DNA of 62,134 bases from an uncultured Verrucomicrobiota bacterium (GCA_902551155.1 CACDBG010000004.1:1-62134), one strand, 5' to 3'; counted from the stretch's first letter, positions 29,500 to 39,961 are shown. Notes: generated by a model not told the origin, from the sequence alone. Numbers and translations are program-made.

Positions 29500-30617
29500 A
29501 AATGCCTCTCTAACTGTAATAGCATAGAAATGTTTTCAGTGTAATGATTCATTAATGGTGAATTCATTCTTAGTTTCATAGTTAGTAAATTATATCTTTC
29601 AATCAATTCATATAATACTTTGTTGTTAATTTCTCTAAGAAAGCGAACCCTATTGCAAATATTGGCGACTATACCTTGATAACCTTTGATATTAACTGTA
29701 GCTGTATTTTCAGTTAATCCCTTTTCATTTAAATAAGCTGTTTCTGATTGATCCATCATTTCTGAAAAGGATGTAAAGTTTTTCATCACAATGTTTTCAA
29801 TTTCATTCCAGCTACTAGAACTATTAACCTGCATACCAATTAAGTCCAATTTGTTAAATATGTTAGATGGATCTGTTATATTGTTCACACCATTTTGGTA
29901 ATTATCGCAGTCACTTAGTTGTTCTTTTTCTTCTTCATTCATTAAAGCTTGATATATTTCATTCACATAGACAGCTGAAATATGTAACTTATCATTCTTA
30001 AAGCAGTTGTCACTGGAATCATATGTATACCAGGGAAAAAGAGCGTCAAAATAATAGCCAGAATTTATGAGCTTATTAACTACATCCACTTTTTCGATTA
30101 CATAAAAACCATTGTTTAAAAACATGAAGTCAGCCTTATTTATGTTTTGGAACTGGTGAGTATAATTTCCATAATAACGTTCGACTCCGGCTGGCAATTC
30201 ACTCTCAAATATAATTATAATTTTAGAATCTGGAAATTTTGATTTAACTAACCTAGTATATTCCTGAAAATAGTTCGCATAATTAGTCCAAGTATATTTT
30301 GTTTCTTCAATCTTAATTTTTTTGTCTTTGACTTGGTCTAGCTCTAAATACCTGCCATTAATTTTCACATATTTATCTCTAACAAAAAATTGCGGCATTG
30401 TTATGACAATTTTATCATATTTCTCTTTTTCAGAAAATCCCAAATAATAATTAGTTGGAGCACTTGTCGTAATGGAGTTTTTTAGCTCTTCTGAATATGA
30501 AGAGGGGTTATTGAGAAAAGAATAATTTGTACACCATTTATATCTACAATGCTCATTAACTTGGTTATGGATATAGTATAAGTATCTAGCTAAACAGTTG
30601 CCTAAAAATAATGTCAT
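29496..30617 (-). CDS. Hypothetical protein, possible SGNH/GSCFA-type hydrolase
   Basis: N-terminal LFLGNCLARYL, mid IIIIFESELP, late NDKLHISAVYVNEIYQALM resembles the DxxH block. No firm family assignment. Confidence 0.4.
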   Translation of the reverse strand: MTLFLGNCLARYLYYIHNQVNEHCRYKWCTNYSFLNNPSSYSEELKNSITTSAPTNYYLGFSEKEKYDKIVITMPQFFVRDKYVKINGRYLELDQVKDKKIKIEETKYTWTNYANYFQEYTRLVKSKFPDSKIIIIFESELPAGVERYYGNYTHQFQNINKADFMFLNNGFYVIEKVDVVNKLINSGYYFDALFPWYTYDSSDNCFKNDKLHISAVYVNEIYQALMNEEEKEQLSDCDNYQNGVNNITDPSNIFNKLDLIGMQVNSSSSWNEIENIVMKNFTSFSEMMDQSETAYLNEKGLTENTATVNIKGYQGIVANICNRVRFLREINNKVLYELIERYNLLTMKLRMNSPLMNHYTENISMLLQLERHL

Positions 30618-31516
30618 TTTCTGTACCTAATTAAATTCAGAAGATCATTTATTTCATTCGTCAAATCATAATTAGGTGTGGAAGGTTTTTGTTTAGAGCA
30701 AAGAAAGCCAACTAAGTGCCCGTCATATATAACTGATGTAGCAAGGATGGAAAATCCTACATCTTGTAATATGTTGAATGTGGATTGATAGGAGAAGTTA
30801 TGAGGATGATCAAGTTTAATGCTCTTTTCTATGCCGCGATTGATTAACATGTACTTAAAATCAACAATATCGATAAAGAAAATACCATCATTAGTTAATG
30901 CATGATAAATAATAGTTAACGATTTTCTTATATCAAATAAATGATCAATTGTTTGGCATAATATAATTAAATTATATTTCTCATCTATACCCTCCAGGTT
31001 TTCAATAAAACCATTTTTTATATTTAATCCATTTTCTTTAGCTATAGCTAGCTCATCCATTGATGGATCTATGACTGTTGCATCAACGTCTATGCCATCA
31101 TAGTTATTGGTAAATTCATCTTTTAAAGCTTTTGATACAATCCCTGTGGATCCACCAACATCGAGTAAATTGATCTTATCAAATTTGTTAACTATATGTG
31201 GCTTTATGAATTCATATACACTGTTTGCGTATACTTCTTGTTCATTCTGAATTGTTATTTTATCAATTTTCCTTTTGTTAAAACAGCTAACTAATTGTCT
31301 GTAAGACTTATTGTAGAATTCCATATAACTTTCTTCACTCATGCGAGGAGAAATAAACACAACGCCACAAGACATACACAAATTACTTCTAACATCATAT
31401 CCGTATCGATCTTTGTCATATATAGAAAAGTAGTTATTTGACCCACAGCAAGTGCATTCTTTGACACAAACCATGTTTTTATTTTTATAATCAAATAAAT
31501 GGGTGCAGCTATTCAT
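30614..31516 (-). CDS. SAM-dependent methyltransferase with N-terminal Cys-rich zinc ribbon
   Basis: ECTCCGSNNYF...LCMSCGVVFISPRMSEESYMEFYN, then LLDVGGSTGIVSKAL and LIILCQTIDHLFD. Confidence 0.8.
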   Translation of the reverse strand: MNSCTHLFDYKNKNMVCVKECTCCGSNNYFSIYDKDRYGYDVRSNLCMSCGVVFISPRMSEESYMEFYNKSYRQLVSCFNKRKIDKITIQNEQEVYANSVYEFIKPHIVNKFDKINLLDVGGSTGIVSKALKDEFTNNYDGIDVDATVIDPSMDELAIAKENGLNIKNGFIENLEGIDEKYNLIILCQTIDHLFDIRKSLTIIYHALTNDGIFFIDIVDFKYMLINRGIEKSIKLDHPHNFSYQSTFNILQDVGFSILATSVIYDGHLVGFLCSKQKPSTPNYDLTNEINDLLNLIRYRK

Positions 31517-31663
31517 ATTATTTTTTTAAAATAATTTTCTAAAACTCAATCAACATTTGTTAAAACCATCTGCAATTCCGTTGCTTGAACGCATATTTTT
31601 CCCTGAGACTCCCCTTTGGAACCTCTCTGGCAGACGACAGGCCTAAGACAAGTTTCTGTAGCC

Positions 31664-32623
31664 TCATGCCATATATCCCAACTCCCCGACGGCTAACTCC
31701 GCCATCCGCTCCTCGGTAATATGCATCGCGTCACTGGTGCAGCCTCCGATATGAGGAGTGATAATCACATTCAACCCATCTCGTGCAGCACTCACTAAAG
31801 GGGATTCCATTGGCGAAACCTTCGAATGTTCATCGTGGAGAACATCGACGGCCACACCTCCCAGTCGATTTGCGCGAATCGCCTCCCCTGCCGCATGTTC
31901 GTCAAGCAAGGCCCCGCGAGCGGTGTTGACTACAAGGGCATGCGAAGGGAGTCTTGTTATTTCTGAAGGCCCTATTAGGCGATGGTTTTCGGACGTTAGC
32001 TTCGCATGAATAGTAAGGATGTCAACATCGGCCATCAGGGAATCAAGGTTCCTCCGTTCTACCAGAAGTTCTTCAAAACGAGCTTCCGGCTGGAAAGGGT
32101 CGTAGGCGAGCATGCGCATCCCAAGTGCCTTGCCATAAAGAGCGAGGTGCCCGCCTATTCGTCCCAACCCGATAATACCTAACGTTAAGCTGGAAAGTTG
32201 GCGACTCCGATAAGCGTCACGGTCCCATAGCCTTTCATGCACCACCTCGCGGTTAGCTTGGGGAATCTTTCGAAGTAGGCTGATGATCAGGCCCAAGGTT
32301 AATTCAGAGGTGGAAGTGACTTCATCAATCGCCTCCTTGCATTGGGCCAAAGACAAAACTCGAATACGACGTTCTCTGCAAACGTTCATATCGATATGAG
32401 TGAGTCCCGTGGTAGGGGAAACTATGGCCTTTAAGGCAGGGTATCTCGAGAGATATTCTTCGTCCATTCGGTGGGCTAAGCGAACCACCAACACCTTAAC
32501 CTCTTCGAAGCGATTTACCGGAATTTGACCTAGGAAAACCTCTCCGAATGCCTTGCGATACAGATTGATAGCTCGCTCACTGTAGTGAGCTGACTCAGTG
32601 ATAAGCAGCGCCATAATTCTCAA
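31664..32623 (-). CDS. D-isomer-specific 2-hydroxyacid dehydrogenase
   Basis: TLGIIGLGRIGGHLALYGKALGMRMLAYDP, ALVVNTARGALLDEHA and ITPHIGG. Confidence 0.87.
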   Translation of the reverse strand: MRIMALLITESAHYSERAINLYRKAFGEVFLGQIPVNRFEEVKVLVVRLAHRMDEEYLSRYPALKAIVSPTTGLTHIDMNVCRERRIRVLSLAQCKEAIDEVTSTSELTLGLIISLLRKIPQANREVVHERLWDRDAYRSRQLSSLTLGIIGLGRIGGHLALYGKALGMRMLAYDPFQPEARFEELLVERRNLDSLMADVDILTIHAKLTSENHRLIGPSEITRLPSHALVVNTARGALLDEHAAGEAIRANRLGGVAVDVLHDEHSKVSPMESPLVSAARDGLNVIITPHIGGCTSDAMHITEERMAELAVGELGYMA

Positions 32624-33783
32624 CGAAGGGGATAGTGGAGCTTTTTTTGAGAATAAGGAACGAATCTCTTTAGTTTCTCGATAATGCGAGCACTTGCGTT
32701 GCCGTCACCATAAATGGTGCCGGGTTCATATCGGCCATTGTCCAGCTGTAGCTGAACAGCCGACTTGATTTGATCGGCGACAGGTGCGACGACAGTCAAA
32801 TTATCACCGTGTTCTCTACCATCCTGTCGGTCCCCAATTAATACTACTGGTGTTCCAGAAAAAGTAGAGTCACGTACAAAACTCGAGGAGTTACCGACAG
32901 CGCAAATCGCCTTCTTTAAACACTTTTGAAAATACTTGGGGCTGAGATTTTTTATTAAATGTAACCATTCCGAGGAATTTTTTTCGCGGTAGACTCGAAT
33001 TGCCTTTGATATGTTGTCGCTCCCCGCATCAATATTTGGCCAAAGCCAAACCGTAGGCAAAGCCAATTCATGGAGCGCAGCGATCAACTGCTCTGCTTCC
33101 TCTCTTTCGTTTCCGAATTTCGTTGTAACTGGATGATAAATGACGAGCAAAAAGGGTCTTTCTAAATCAATACTTGCGCCAACCCCTCCCCATGTGAAGA
33201 TATCAACGGGTAAATCGGTATCTAATTCCCGAATATAATCCCCAGCAGGACAGCCCACGTTATGCACGTAGGCAGGATCCTCTCCCATTCTCACTAAATA
33301 ATCTGCTGCTCGTTCTGTTGCCGGAAAATGAAGATGAGAGAACTTTGTAATAGCATGACGAGCACTCTCGTCAATAGACCCAGAAATCTCACCCCCTTGG
33401 ATATGGGCTATAGGAATGTTCATATAGGCTCCTGCGATTGCGGCGGATAAGGTTTCATTTCTATCCCCAATGAGCAAAATCATGTCCGGCTGCAATTGCT
33501 GGTAAACGTTAGTAAATTCAATGATTCCCAAACCAATGCTCTTAGCCATCGTGACAGGAACTGAGCCCTCCACTTCCATGAAAACTCGGCGATCTATCGA
33601 AAAGCCATCTTCTTCGACCACTTTTGCGGCATTTCCGAAACGTCCCAACAGCATCGTTCCCCCGCAGACTGTCTGCAGTGTAAATTCATTATCCTCAACA
33701 ATAGCCCGCATAACAGGAAACATGCGGCCGTAATTAGCCCGATCAACCAACACCACACAAATCTTACGAATCTTTTGGCTCAT
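32620..33783 (-). CDS. neuC: UDP-N-acetylglucosamine 2-epimerase (hydrolysing, NeuC-like)
   Basis: MILLIGDRNETLSAAIAGAYMNIPIAHIQGGEISGSIDESARHAITKFSHLHFPAT, VGNSSSFVRDSTFSGTPVVLIGDRQDGREHGDNL. Confidence 0.87.
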   Translation of the reverse strand: MSQKIRKICVVLVDRANYGRMFPVMRAIVEDNEFTLQTVCGGTMLLGRFGNAAKVVEEDGFSIDRRVFMEVEGSVPVTMAKSIGLGIIEFTNVYQQLQPDMILLIGDRNETLSAAIAGAYMNIPIAHIQGGEISGSIDESARHAITKFSHLHFPATERAADYLVRMGEDPAYVHNVGCPAGDYIRELDTDLPVDIFTWGGVGASIDLERPFLLVIYHPVTTKFGNEREEAEQLIAALHELALPTVWLWPNIDAGSDNISKAIRVYREKNSSEWLHLIKNLSPKYFQKCLKKAICAVGNSSSFVRDSTFSGTPVVLIGDRQDGREHGDNLTVVAPVADQIKSAVQLQLDNGRYEPGTIYGDGNASARIIEKLKRFVPYSQKKLHYPLR

Positions 33784-34813
33784 AAAGATCTTCTTCTTGT
33801 AGTTGCTCGTTCTGATCATACTTCCGCATTACTGCTTTACCAAGTATTCGGTCGATATCTTTACCCAAAATTCCTGTCCCTGGCTTTTTAAAAGTAAGGT
33901 CGTCTAAGGCCAGAACATGCCCTTTATCCAATTTATTTTTTGCATGAATACTCCGGCCGAAAAGCACTTTGAGTTCCTTCATTCCATTACTTAGTTTATC
34001 TTTATCAGTTGGAGCAGCTAACATTCTTTCAGTATAACGAACTCCTTCTACAAGTTGTGAGACCTCGTCGATCGTTAAGGAAGCAGAAACATCTGGCCCA
34101 AAGCAATCCCTAGACAACACCACATGTGTCTCCAGTAGAGACACACCCATCGAGGCCGCCGCCAATCCAGGATATATGGTTCCTGAATGATCTGAAAGGC
34201 CCACTGGGCACATATACCTCTCGCGTATTTCATTTAGCACATTCAAACCTATTTCCTCAGGCGAACAAGGGTATGCCGTTGTACACTGAAATACCGCCGC
34301 CTGACTGCCTCTTTTGCTAACTTCAGTGACAGCCATATCCACTTCGGACCACGAAGACATCCCCGTTGAAATAAGAACTGGTTTCCCCGTTTGTGCCACC
34401 TTTCGTATAAGGGGAAGATTTTCAACATCCCCGGAGCCAATTTTCCAAGCCGGAATGTCCAATGACTCCAGCAGCTCCACTGCCTCCAGCGAGAAAGGAG
34501 TCGATAGAAAGATCAGGCCTTTGTCATTCGCATGCGCTGCCAAGCCTTGCCATTGCTCATGAGTAAACTCCATTCTCTTCCAATAATCGTATCGGGTATC
34601 ATCCTGCGGAAAACATTTTACCCGGAATCGTTCGTCGGTAGAGGATTCCGCCCTGGCTATGTGAGTTTGGAACTTTACCGCCTGCACCCCTGTCTTGGAT
34701 ATAGCATCTACATAGGCGTGTGCCATACCCAAACTGCCGTCATGAGCCTGCCCCACTTCAGCAATCATAAAACACTTATTGCCTGATCCTATTTTCTCTT
34801 CGCCTATAAACAT
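33764..34813 (-). CDS. neuB: N-acetylneuraminate/nonulosonate synthase (NeuB-like, with SAF domain)
   Basis: FMIAEVGQAHDGSLGMAHAYVDAISKTGVQAVKFQTHIA, KIGSGDVENLPLIRKVAQTGKPVLISTGMSS, QCTTAYPCSPEEIGLNV, C-terminal SAF region GRSIHAKNKLDKGHVLALDDL. Confidence 0.9.
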   Translation of the reverse strand: MFIGEEKIGSGNKCFMIAEVGQAHDGSLGMAHAYVDAISKTGVQAVKFQTHIARAESSTDERFRVKCFPQDDTRYDYWKRMEFTHEQWQGLAAHANDKGLIFLSTPFSLEAVELLESLDIPAWKIGSGDVENLPLIRKVAQTGKPVLISTGMSSWSEVDMAVTEVSKRGSQAAVFQCTTAYPCSPEEIGLNVLNEIRERYMCPVGLSDHSGTIYPGLAAASMGVSLLETHVVLSRDCFGPDVSASLTIDEVSQLVEGVRYTERMLAAPTDKDKLSNGMKELKVLFGRSIHAKNKLDKGHVLALDDLTFKKPGTGILGKDIDRILGKAVMRKYDQNEQLQEEDLYEPKDS

Positions 34814-34897
34814 TTGCCGTGTCGCTTCATCCTAAGCGCTAAAGAGCCTAATTCTTTAAAATTATCTGACTTTTTAGAACATCACTTTCATTTGATG

Positions 34898-35908
34898 TTA
34901 CTTCTTCATCGCTCGAGAGACCCATTCATCATTTTTAAGGTACCATTCAACTGTCTCCCTTATTCCGTGCTCAAATGTGTATTCCGGCACCCAGCCTAAC
35001 TCACGTTTAATTTTTGTAGCATCTATCGCATAGCGACGGTCATGGCCAGGCCGATCAGGAACAAACTTTATTAGTTGAGATGAGTCTCCTCCCAAATGTG
35101 GTGCCAAATCATCAATAATATTACATATTAATTTAACGATTCGAAGATTAGCCCATTCCGAGTTCCCTCCAATATTATATGTTTCTCCATTTTTCCCACT
35201 ATTTAGCACCTCCCAAAGCGCTTGTACATGATCCAGTACATATAGCCAGTCCCTCACGTTCATCCCATCCCCGTATATCGGAATCGGCTGTCGATTAACG
35301 ATGTTATGTATTACTACTGGAATGAGTTTTTCCGGGTACTGATAGGGGCCGTAATTATTAGAGCAATTGGTGATGACCGCCGGAAAATTATAAGTATGAT
35401 AATAAGATTTTACTAGCATATCACTAGAAGCCTTGCTCGCTGAATAAGGAGAGCTTGGAGCATAAGGAGTGTCCTCTGTAAACAGCCCTTCTGCCCCCAG
35501 GCTGCCATAAACTTCATCCGTAGAAACATGCAAGAAGCGTTTTCCTGGGAATGAATCCCCCCAAAACTTTCGGCACGATTCAATGAGGTTAAATGTTCCT
35601 ACTATGTTTGTTTCAATAAACTCAGCAGGGCCAACAATAGATCTGTCTACGTGGCTCTCGGCTGCCAAATGCATTACATGTGTAATGTCGTACTTTTCAA
35701 CCACTCTTGTAACCGATTGTTTATCTCGAAGATCCACTTCAGCAAAATTGTAGTTCGGAGAATCATTAAAATCAGCTATGCTCTCCTGATTTCCCGCATA
35801 AGTTAAACAGTCCAGATTAACAACGCAGCTAATTTCTGGGTAGTCTATTACGTGTCGAATCAAATTTGACCCAATAAACCCAGCTCCTCCAGTGACCAAC
35901 AACTTCAT
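34898..35908 (-). CDS. rfbB: dTDP-glucose 4,6-dehydratase
   Basis: MKLLVTGGAGFIGSNLIRHV, HLAAESHVDRSI, YSASKASSDMLVKSYYHTY, NVRDWLYVLDH. Start moved to the ATG at 35908. Confidence 0.9.
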   Translation of the reverse strand: MKLLVTGGAGFIGSNLIRHVIDYPEISCVVNLDCLTYAGNQESIADFNDSPNYNFAEVDLRDKQSVTRVVEKYDITHVMHLAAESHVDRSIVGPAEFIETNIVGTFNLIESCRKFWGDSFPGKRFLHVSTDEVYGSLGAEGLFTEDTPYAPSSPYSASKASSDMLVKSYYHTYNFPAVITNCSNNYGPYQYPEKLIPVVIHNIVNRQPIPIYGDGMNVRDWLYVLDHVQALWEVLNSGKNGETYNIGGNSEWANLRIVKLICNIIDDLAPHLGGDSSQLIKFVPDRPGHDRRYAIDATKIKRELGWVPEYTFEHGIRETVEWYLKNDEWVSRAMKK

Positions 35909-35921
35909 AATATCAGTTCGA

Positions 35922-36872
35922 CTAAGTGACCCAATTACCAAGGGCATCCTGTAGTGCTTCCTCTACAGGCCGAATATTTATTCCTGCTGACATAAGTTTT
36001 GTGACATCAAGAATGCAATTGGATCGGGGCGTTTTCGCTCCAAACCTATAAAACTCTTCGTCGTTCTCCCAAAACTCAAAATCTTTATCAGGCTGAATGG
36101 TGCGCTTGATTAGTTCTACTACTTGCTTCGTCGAAACAAAGCCCGGGTTGGTTACATTATATATGCCAAACGGGGCTTCCTGGCTCCAGAGGTCGAGACA
36201 GGCGCAGACAAAATCACCCCGGTGCGAGAGGGAGTTGACATTATCGTAAACTCTACCATAACTCTGAATCTTCGTAAGGTAATTGCGCGGATTGTCAATT
36301 TCATCAAATGGGATTCGTAACCGCCAAAGGTAACCCCGAGGGAGATTTGCGATCGCTGACTCCGCTAAAGCTTTGCTGCCACTGTAGAAGCTGCACGGTG
36401 GTTCGTGGAAAGAAAAATTTGGCTGATCGGTCTCCTTAAAACCAGACACTATACTCGGATTCTCCGCAATCAAAGCCTTTAGGGAAGGCTGGGCAAGGTC
36501 CTTCTCCACACGCTCGCAACCTCCCTCAATAACTTTTGCTCCAGAATAAATACAACCACTGGAAACATAGCCCCACGGGACATCCGCAGCCACACAAGCA
36601 TGGGCAACGGTCTGTGCCAAAAGCGCACTCCCTTTCAGAGTGTCGGATTTTGCCCCCTCACATGCATCCACATTGGGCTGACCAACATAGCCAGCAACAT
36701 TAATCACAAATGTTGGCTTCTTGATCCGCATAAACTCCAACAGCACGTCGAAGCGAGTATAATCAAGTTCTCGCCTGGAAATCGCGAGAAAGTTCACTCC
36801 GCGTGCCTTTAGCTCCACAGCAAACGCCTGCCCAACGTACCCTGATGCCCCAAGAAGAAGAACCAATTCCAT
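35922..36872 (-). CDS. NAD-dependent epimerase/dehydratase (dTDP-4-dehydrorhamnose reductase-like)
   Basis: LLLGASGYVGQAFAVELKARG, FVINVAGYVGQPNVDACE, YVSSGCIYSG and YSGSKALAE. Confidence 0.78.
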   Translation of the reverse strand: MELVLLLGASGYVGQAFAVELKARGVNFLAISRRELDYTRFDVLLEFMRIKKPTFVINVAGYVGQPNVDACEGAKSDTLKGSALLAQTVAHACVAADVPWGYVSSGCIYSGAKVIEGGCERVEKDLAQPSLKALIAENPSIVSGFKETDQPNFSFHEPPCSFYSGSKALAESAIANLPRGYLWRLRIPFDEIDNPRNYLTKIQSYGRVYDNVNSLSHRGDFVCACLDLWSQEAPFGIYNVTNPGFVSTKQVVELIKRTIQPDKDFEFWENDEEFYRFGAKTPRSNCILDVTKLMSAGINIRPVEEALQDALGNWVT

Positions 36873-36882
36873 TATATTTTGT

Positions 36883-37789
36883 TTAGCACAGATTTAATTC
36901 ATTCATAATCTCTTGCAAATACTCGCGATACTCACAATCAGGCATCGCCTTCACTAAATCTTCAAATTGCCCAACGGATAAGAGTCCAGAACGTAGCGCA
37001 GCCTCCTCTGGACATCCGATTTTGATTCCTTGGCGTCTCTCAATGGTCTGCACATACGCCGAAGCGTCTTGTAGGCTGCTGCTCGTGCCCGCATCAAGCC
37101 ACGTAAAGCCACGTTCTATTTTTTGTACGTACAACTTTCCGCGCCGCAAATATTCCGTATTCACATCAGTAATTTCTAGCTCTCCTCGCGCCGAGGGAGT
37201 AAGCGCCTTGGCTATAGTCACAACATTATTGTCATAAAGGTATAAGCCGGGAACAGCGTAATTACTCTTAGGCTTCTTCGGTTTCTCTTCAATGGAGATT
37301 GCTTGCCCTCTGGAATTGAATTCTACCACCCCGTATCGCATGGGGTTATTCACATGGTAACCAAAAACAGTTGCGCCCCCCCCCAAACTCGCCAAAAGCT
37401 TTCTGAAACTCATTTCCCCCATAAAAAATATTATCACCTAGAATGAGCGCAACATGGTCGCTGCCAATAAACGATTCCGCTATAAGGAATGCCTCTGCAA
37501 TACCTGCTGGCTTGGGCTGCTCACGGTACTCAATCGAAAGGCCCCACGTTTTTCCATCTCCAAATAATTCTTGATATCGAGGTAAATCAAGAGGTGAGGA
37601 AATCAGACACAATTCTTCTACCCCGTTCTCGATTAACGTTGTTAATGGATAGTAGACCATAGGCTTATCGTATACCGGCTGGAGCTGTTTGCTTGCCACC
37701 AGCGTAAGCGGGAAAAGTCGCGAGCCAGAACCCCCCGCGAGAATGATCCCCTTCCTGATATTTTCCTTCATAGTATACTTTCCGCTCAA
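36883..37789 (-). CDS. rfbA: Glucose-1-phosphate thymidylyltransferase, split by a frameshift at a G9 tract
   Basis: ORF 37346..37789 ([40 protein letters not shown]...[22 protein letters not shown]) and ORF 36883..37437 (...[22 protein letters not shown]...[38 protein letters not shown]) are the two halves of one RmlA, joined at C9 (37376-37384). Confidence 0.9.
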
Positions 37790-39075
37790 GCCTTCCAGAC
37801 TTTCTCTGCAGCGTGTTTACCCTCAGGGATTGCATTACGTGCATCAACAACACTAGAAACACAATCAGTCAAATATTCATAATCCACGCCTTCGTGTGCC
37901 GTGGAAATAATCGCAACGTCATAACTAGTCAACAAATCCCGTTCAAGAAGCTCTGATTTTTTGCCGGCAAATTGGCTATAGTCACGACTAGGCCTGATCA
38001 CAGGGATGTGTGGGTCATGGTATCCAACTTCTGCTCCTAATATTTCTAGTTTCTCCATGAGAACGTAGCTCGGCGATTCCCTATCATCTTCCACATCTGG
38101 CTTATACGCCAAGCCTACGATCAAAACCTTACTTCCATTAATTGTCTTGCCCATAGCCCCTAAGGCTTCTCTCACCTTTTCAATCACAAAATTGGACATA
38201 CTAGTGTTCACCTCTCCTGCGAGCTCAATGAAGCGGGCTTCTGTTCCTACCTGCCTGGCCTTCCAGCTGAGGTAAAAGGGGTCTATTGGGATACAGTGAC
38301 CGCCTAACCCAGGCCCCGGGTAAAAAGGCATAAAACCAAAGGGTTTGGTTTTAGCTGCTTCAATCACCTCCCATACATCGATGCCCATCTTCTGATAAAT
38401 TATCTTGAGTTCATTTACGAGAGCAATATTGACACACCGAAAAATATTTTCGGTTAACTTTGTGGCTTCAGCAACACGGCAACTAGAAACAGGCACCAAA
38501 GTTTCAATGGCGAGGGAGTAAACCTCTTCGCCCTTTTTTAAACACTTCTCTGTATATCCGCCTATAACCTTTGGGATTTTGGCTACCTGACTATCAGGAT
38601 TGCCCGGATCTTCACGTTCTGGCGAATAAACCAAATGAAAATCAACGCCAGCTCTTAAACTACTACCCATTTCTAGTACAGGCCTAAGCTCGTCTTCAGT
38701 TGTTCCGGGATAAGTAGTAGATTCCAATGACACAGTAATTCCATTAGGTAAATGAGGAGCGATTGCCTCACCAGTACTTAGAACATAGGATAAATCCGGT
38801 TCGCGCTTTTCGTTTAGTGGGGTTGGAACACAAATCAACACCGCATCCAATCCCCGTACTCGACTGAAGTCTGTGGCGGCTTCCAGTCGTTTCGCTTCCA
38901 GTTGCTCCGCTAAAATGTAGTCTTTGATATGTTTTATATAAGACTTTCCTTCATTCAGAGAATCAACCTTTGCCTGGTCGATATCTAGCCCCAATACTTT
39001 CGCTCCTGACTTGGCAAATTGAATGGCTAATGGCAGCCCCACATATCCGAGCCCTATGATTCCAATTTTCTTCAT
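37786..39075 (-). CDS. Nucleotide-sugar dehydrogenase (UDP-N-acetyl-mannosamine/glucosamine 6-dehydrogenase type, WecC/WbpA-like)
   Basis: [77 protein letters not shown]. Confidence 0.88.
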   Translation of the reverse strand: MKKIGIIGLGYVGLPLAIQFAKSGAKVLGLDIDQAKVDSLNEGKSYIKHIKDYILAEQLEAKRLEAATDFSRVRGLDAVLICVPTPLNEKREPDLSYVLSTGEAIAPHLPNGITVSLESTTYPGTTEDELRPVLEMGSSLRAGVDFHLVYSPEREDPGNPDSQVAKIPKVIGGYTEKCLKKGEEVYSLAIETLVPVSSCRVAEATKLTENIFRCVNIALVNELKIIYQKMGIDVWEVIEAAKTKPFGFMPFYPGPGLGGHCIPIDPFYLSWKARQVGTEARFIELAGEVNTSMSNFVIEKVREALGAMGKTINGSKVLIVGLAYKPDVEDDRESPSYVLMEKLEILGAEVGYHDPHIPVIRPSRDYSQFAGKKSELLERDLLTSYDVAIISTAHEGVDYEYLTDCVSSVVDARNAIPEGKHAAEKVWKA

Positions 39076-39101
39076 CTAAATAATTGACTCAATTAGCCGA
39101 A

Positions 39102-39938
39102 CTACACGCTTACAGTTTTTAAGTATTGCCTTACGCTGTTGAACCATGCCTTTTTCTCCTTTCTCGCTTCGCGCCAAGCGAGAATCCTTCCTAAAATTTT
39201 AAAGGCACTTTTTTGCGACATAAACTTTGGCAGGCCTCCAGTTGCTCCTCGGCCATAGTGAGCGACAAAAATTTCTTCCCTTCCTTTTAGATAGAATTCT
39301 CCGACACTGGTGAACTTTCTGAATGGGCCTTCTTTATATTCTCGGGTATTCCGTATTTCCAAGGTTTCCCCCTCATGCCCATTATTTAGAAAACGCTCAC
39401 GAACCTGCCAGCCGGTATCAGTATAAACCCCATTCTTGTAGGTTTCCATATTTGGCAAAAAGGAGGAATCAATTTTTCTAAAGCTATTAGTTTCATAAAG
39501 AACTGCATATAAGGTTGGAAAGTCTTTTGGCTTATTTCCTGATGCCTCCGTCCCAATCGCTTTCACTCTGTCGTTCATCCTGCTCAACCAGATGGCGTCC
39601 CAGTCTTTATGTAGAAAAACTACATCAGAATCTACCACCACAAAATAGGGGGTTTCAATTTTGGATGCAAGTATATCTAAGGCTTCGCCATGCCCGGTGC
39701 TTCCGCTGGCTGACTGTTGGTTGAAAATTATGTCTACATTTTCCTCATCCTTACAGAGCGCCTTTAAACACCTAAGATCTTTTAATTTTGAGCCATTATC
39801 ACAAACTATCACTCGATAAGGGCCTTTGGTTAGTAAGCGCAATGATTCCAGTAAAAGCCCGACAAAGTCTGCCGTGTTGTAGTTAACTGTAACAACTGTG
39901 ATTGCTTCGCCTGTATTAATTTTTACTCCCTCAAACAA
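39102..39938 (-). CDS. Glycosyltransferase family 2-like
   Basis: ITVVTVNYNTADFVGLLLESLRLL, VIVCDNGS and TPYFVVVDSDVVFLHKDWD. Confidence 0.78.
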   Translation of the reverse strand: MFEGVKINTGEAITVVTVNYNTADFVGLLLESLRLLTKGPYRVIVCDNGSKLKDLRCLKALCKDEENVDIIFNQQSASGSTGHGEALDILASKIETPYFVVVDSDVVFLHKDWDAIWLSRMNDRVKAIGTEASGNKPKDFPTLYAVLYETNSFRKIDSSFLPNMETYKNGVYTDTGWQVRERFLNNGHEGETLEIRNTREYKEGPFRKFTSVGEFYLKGREEIFVAHYGRGATGGLPKFMSQKSAFKILGRILAWREARKEKKAWFNSVRQYLKTVSV

Positions 39939-39961
39939 GTGCGTTTAAATTATCATTACTA

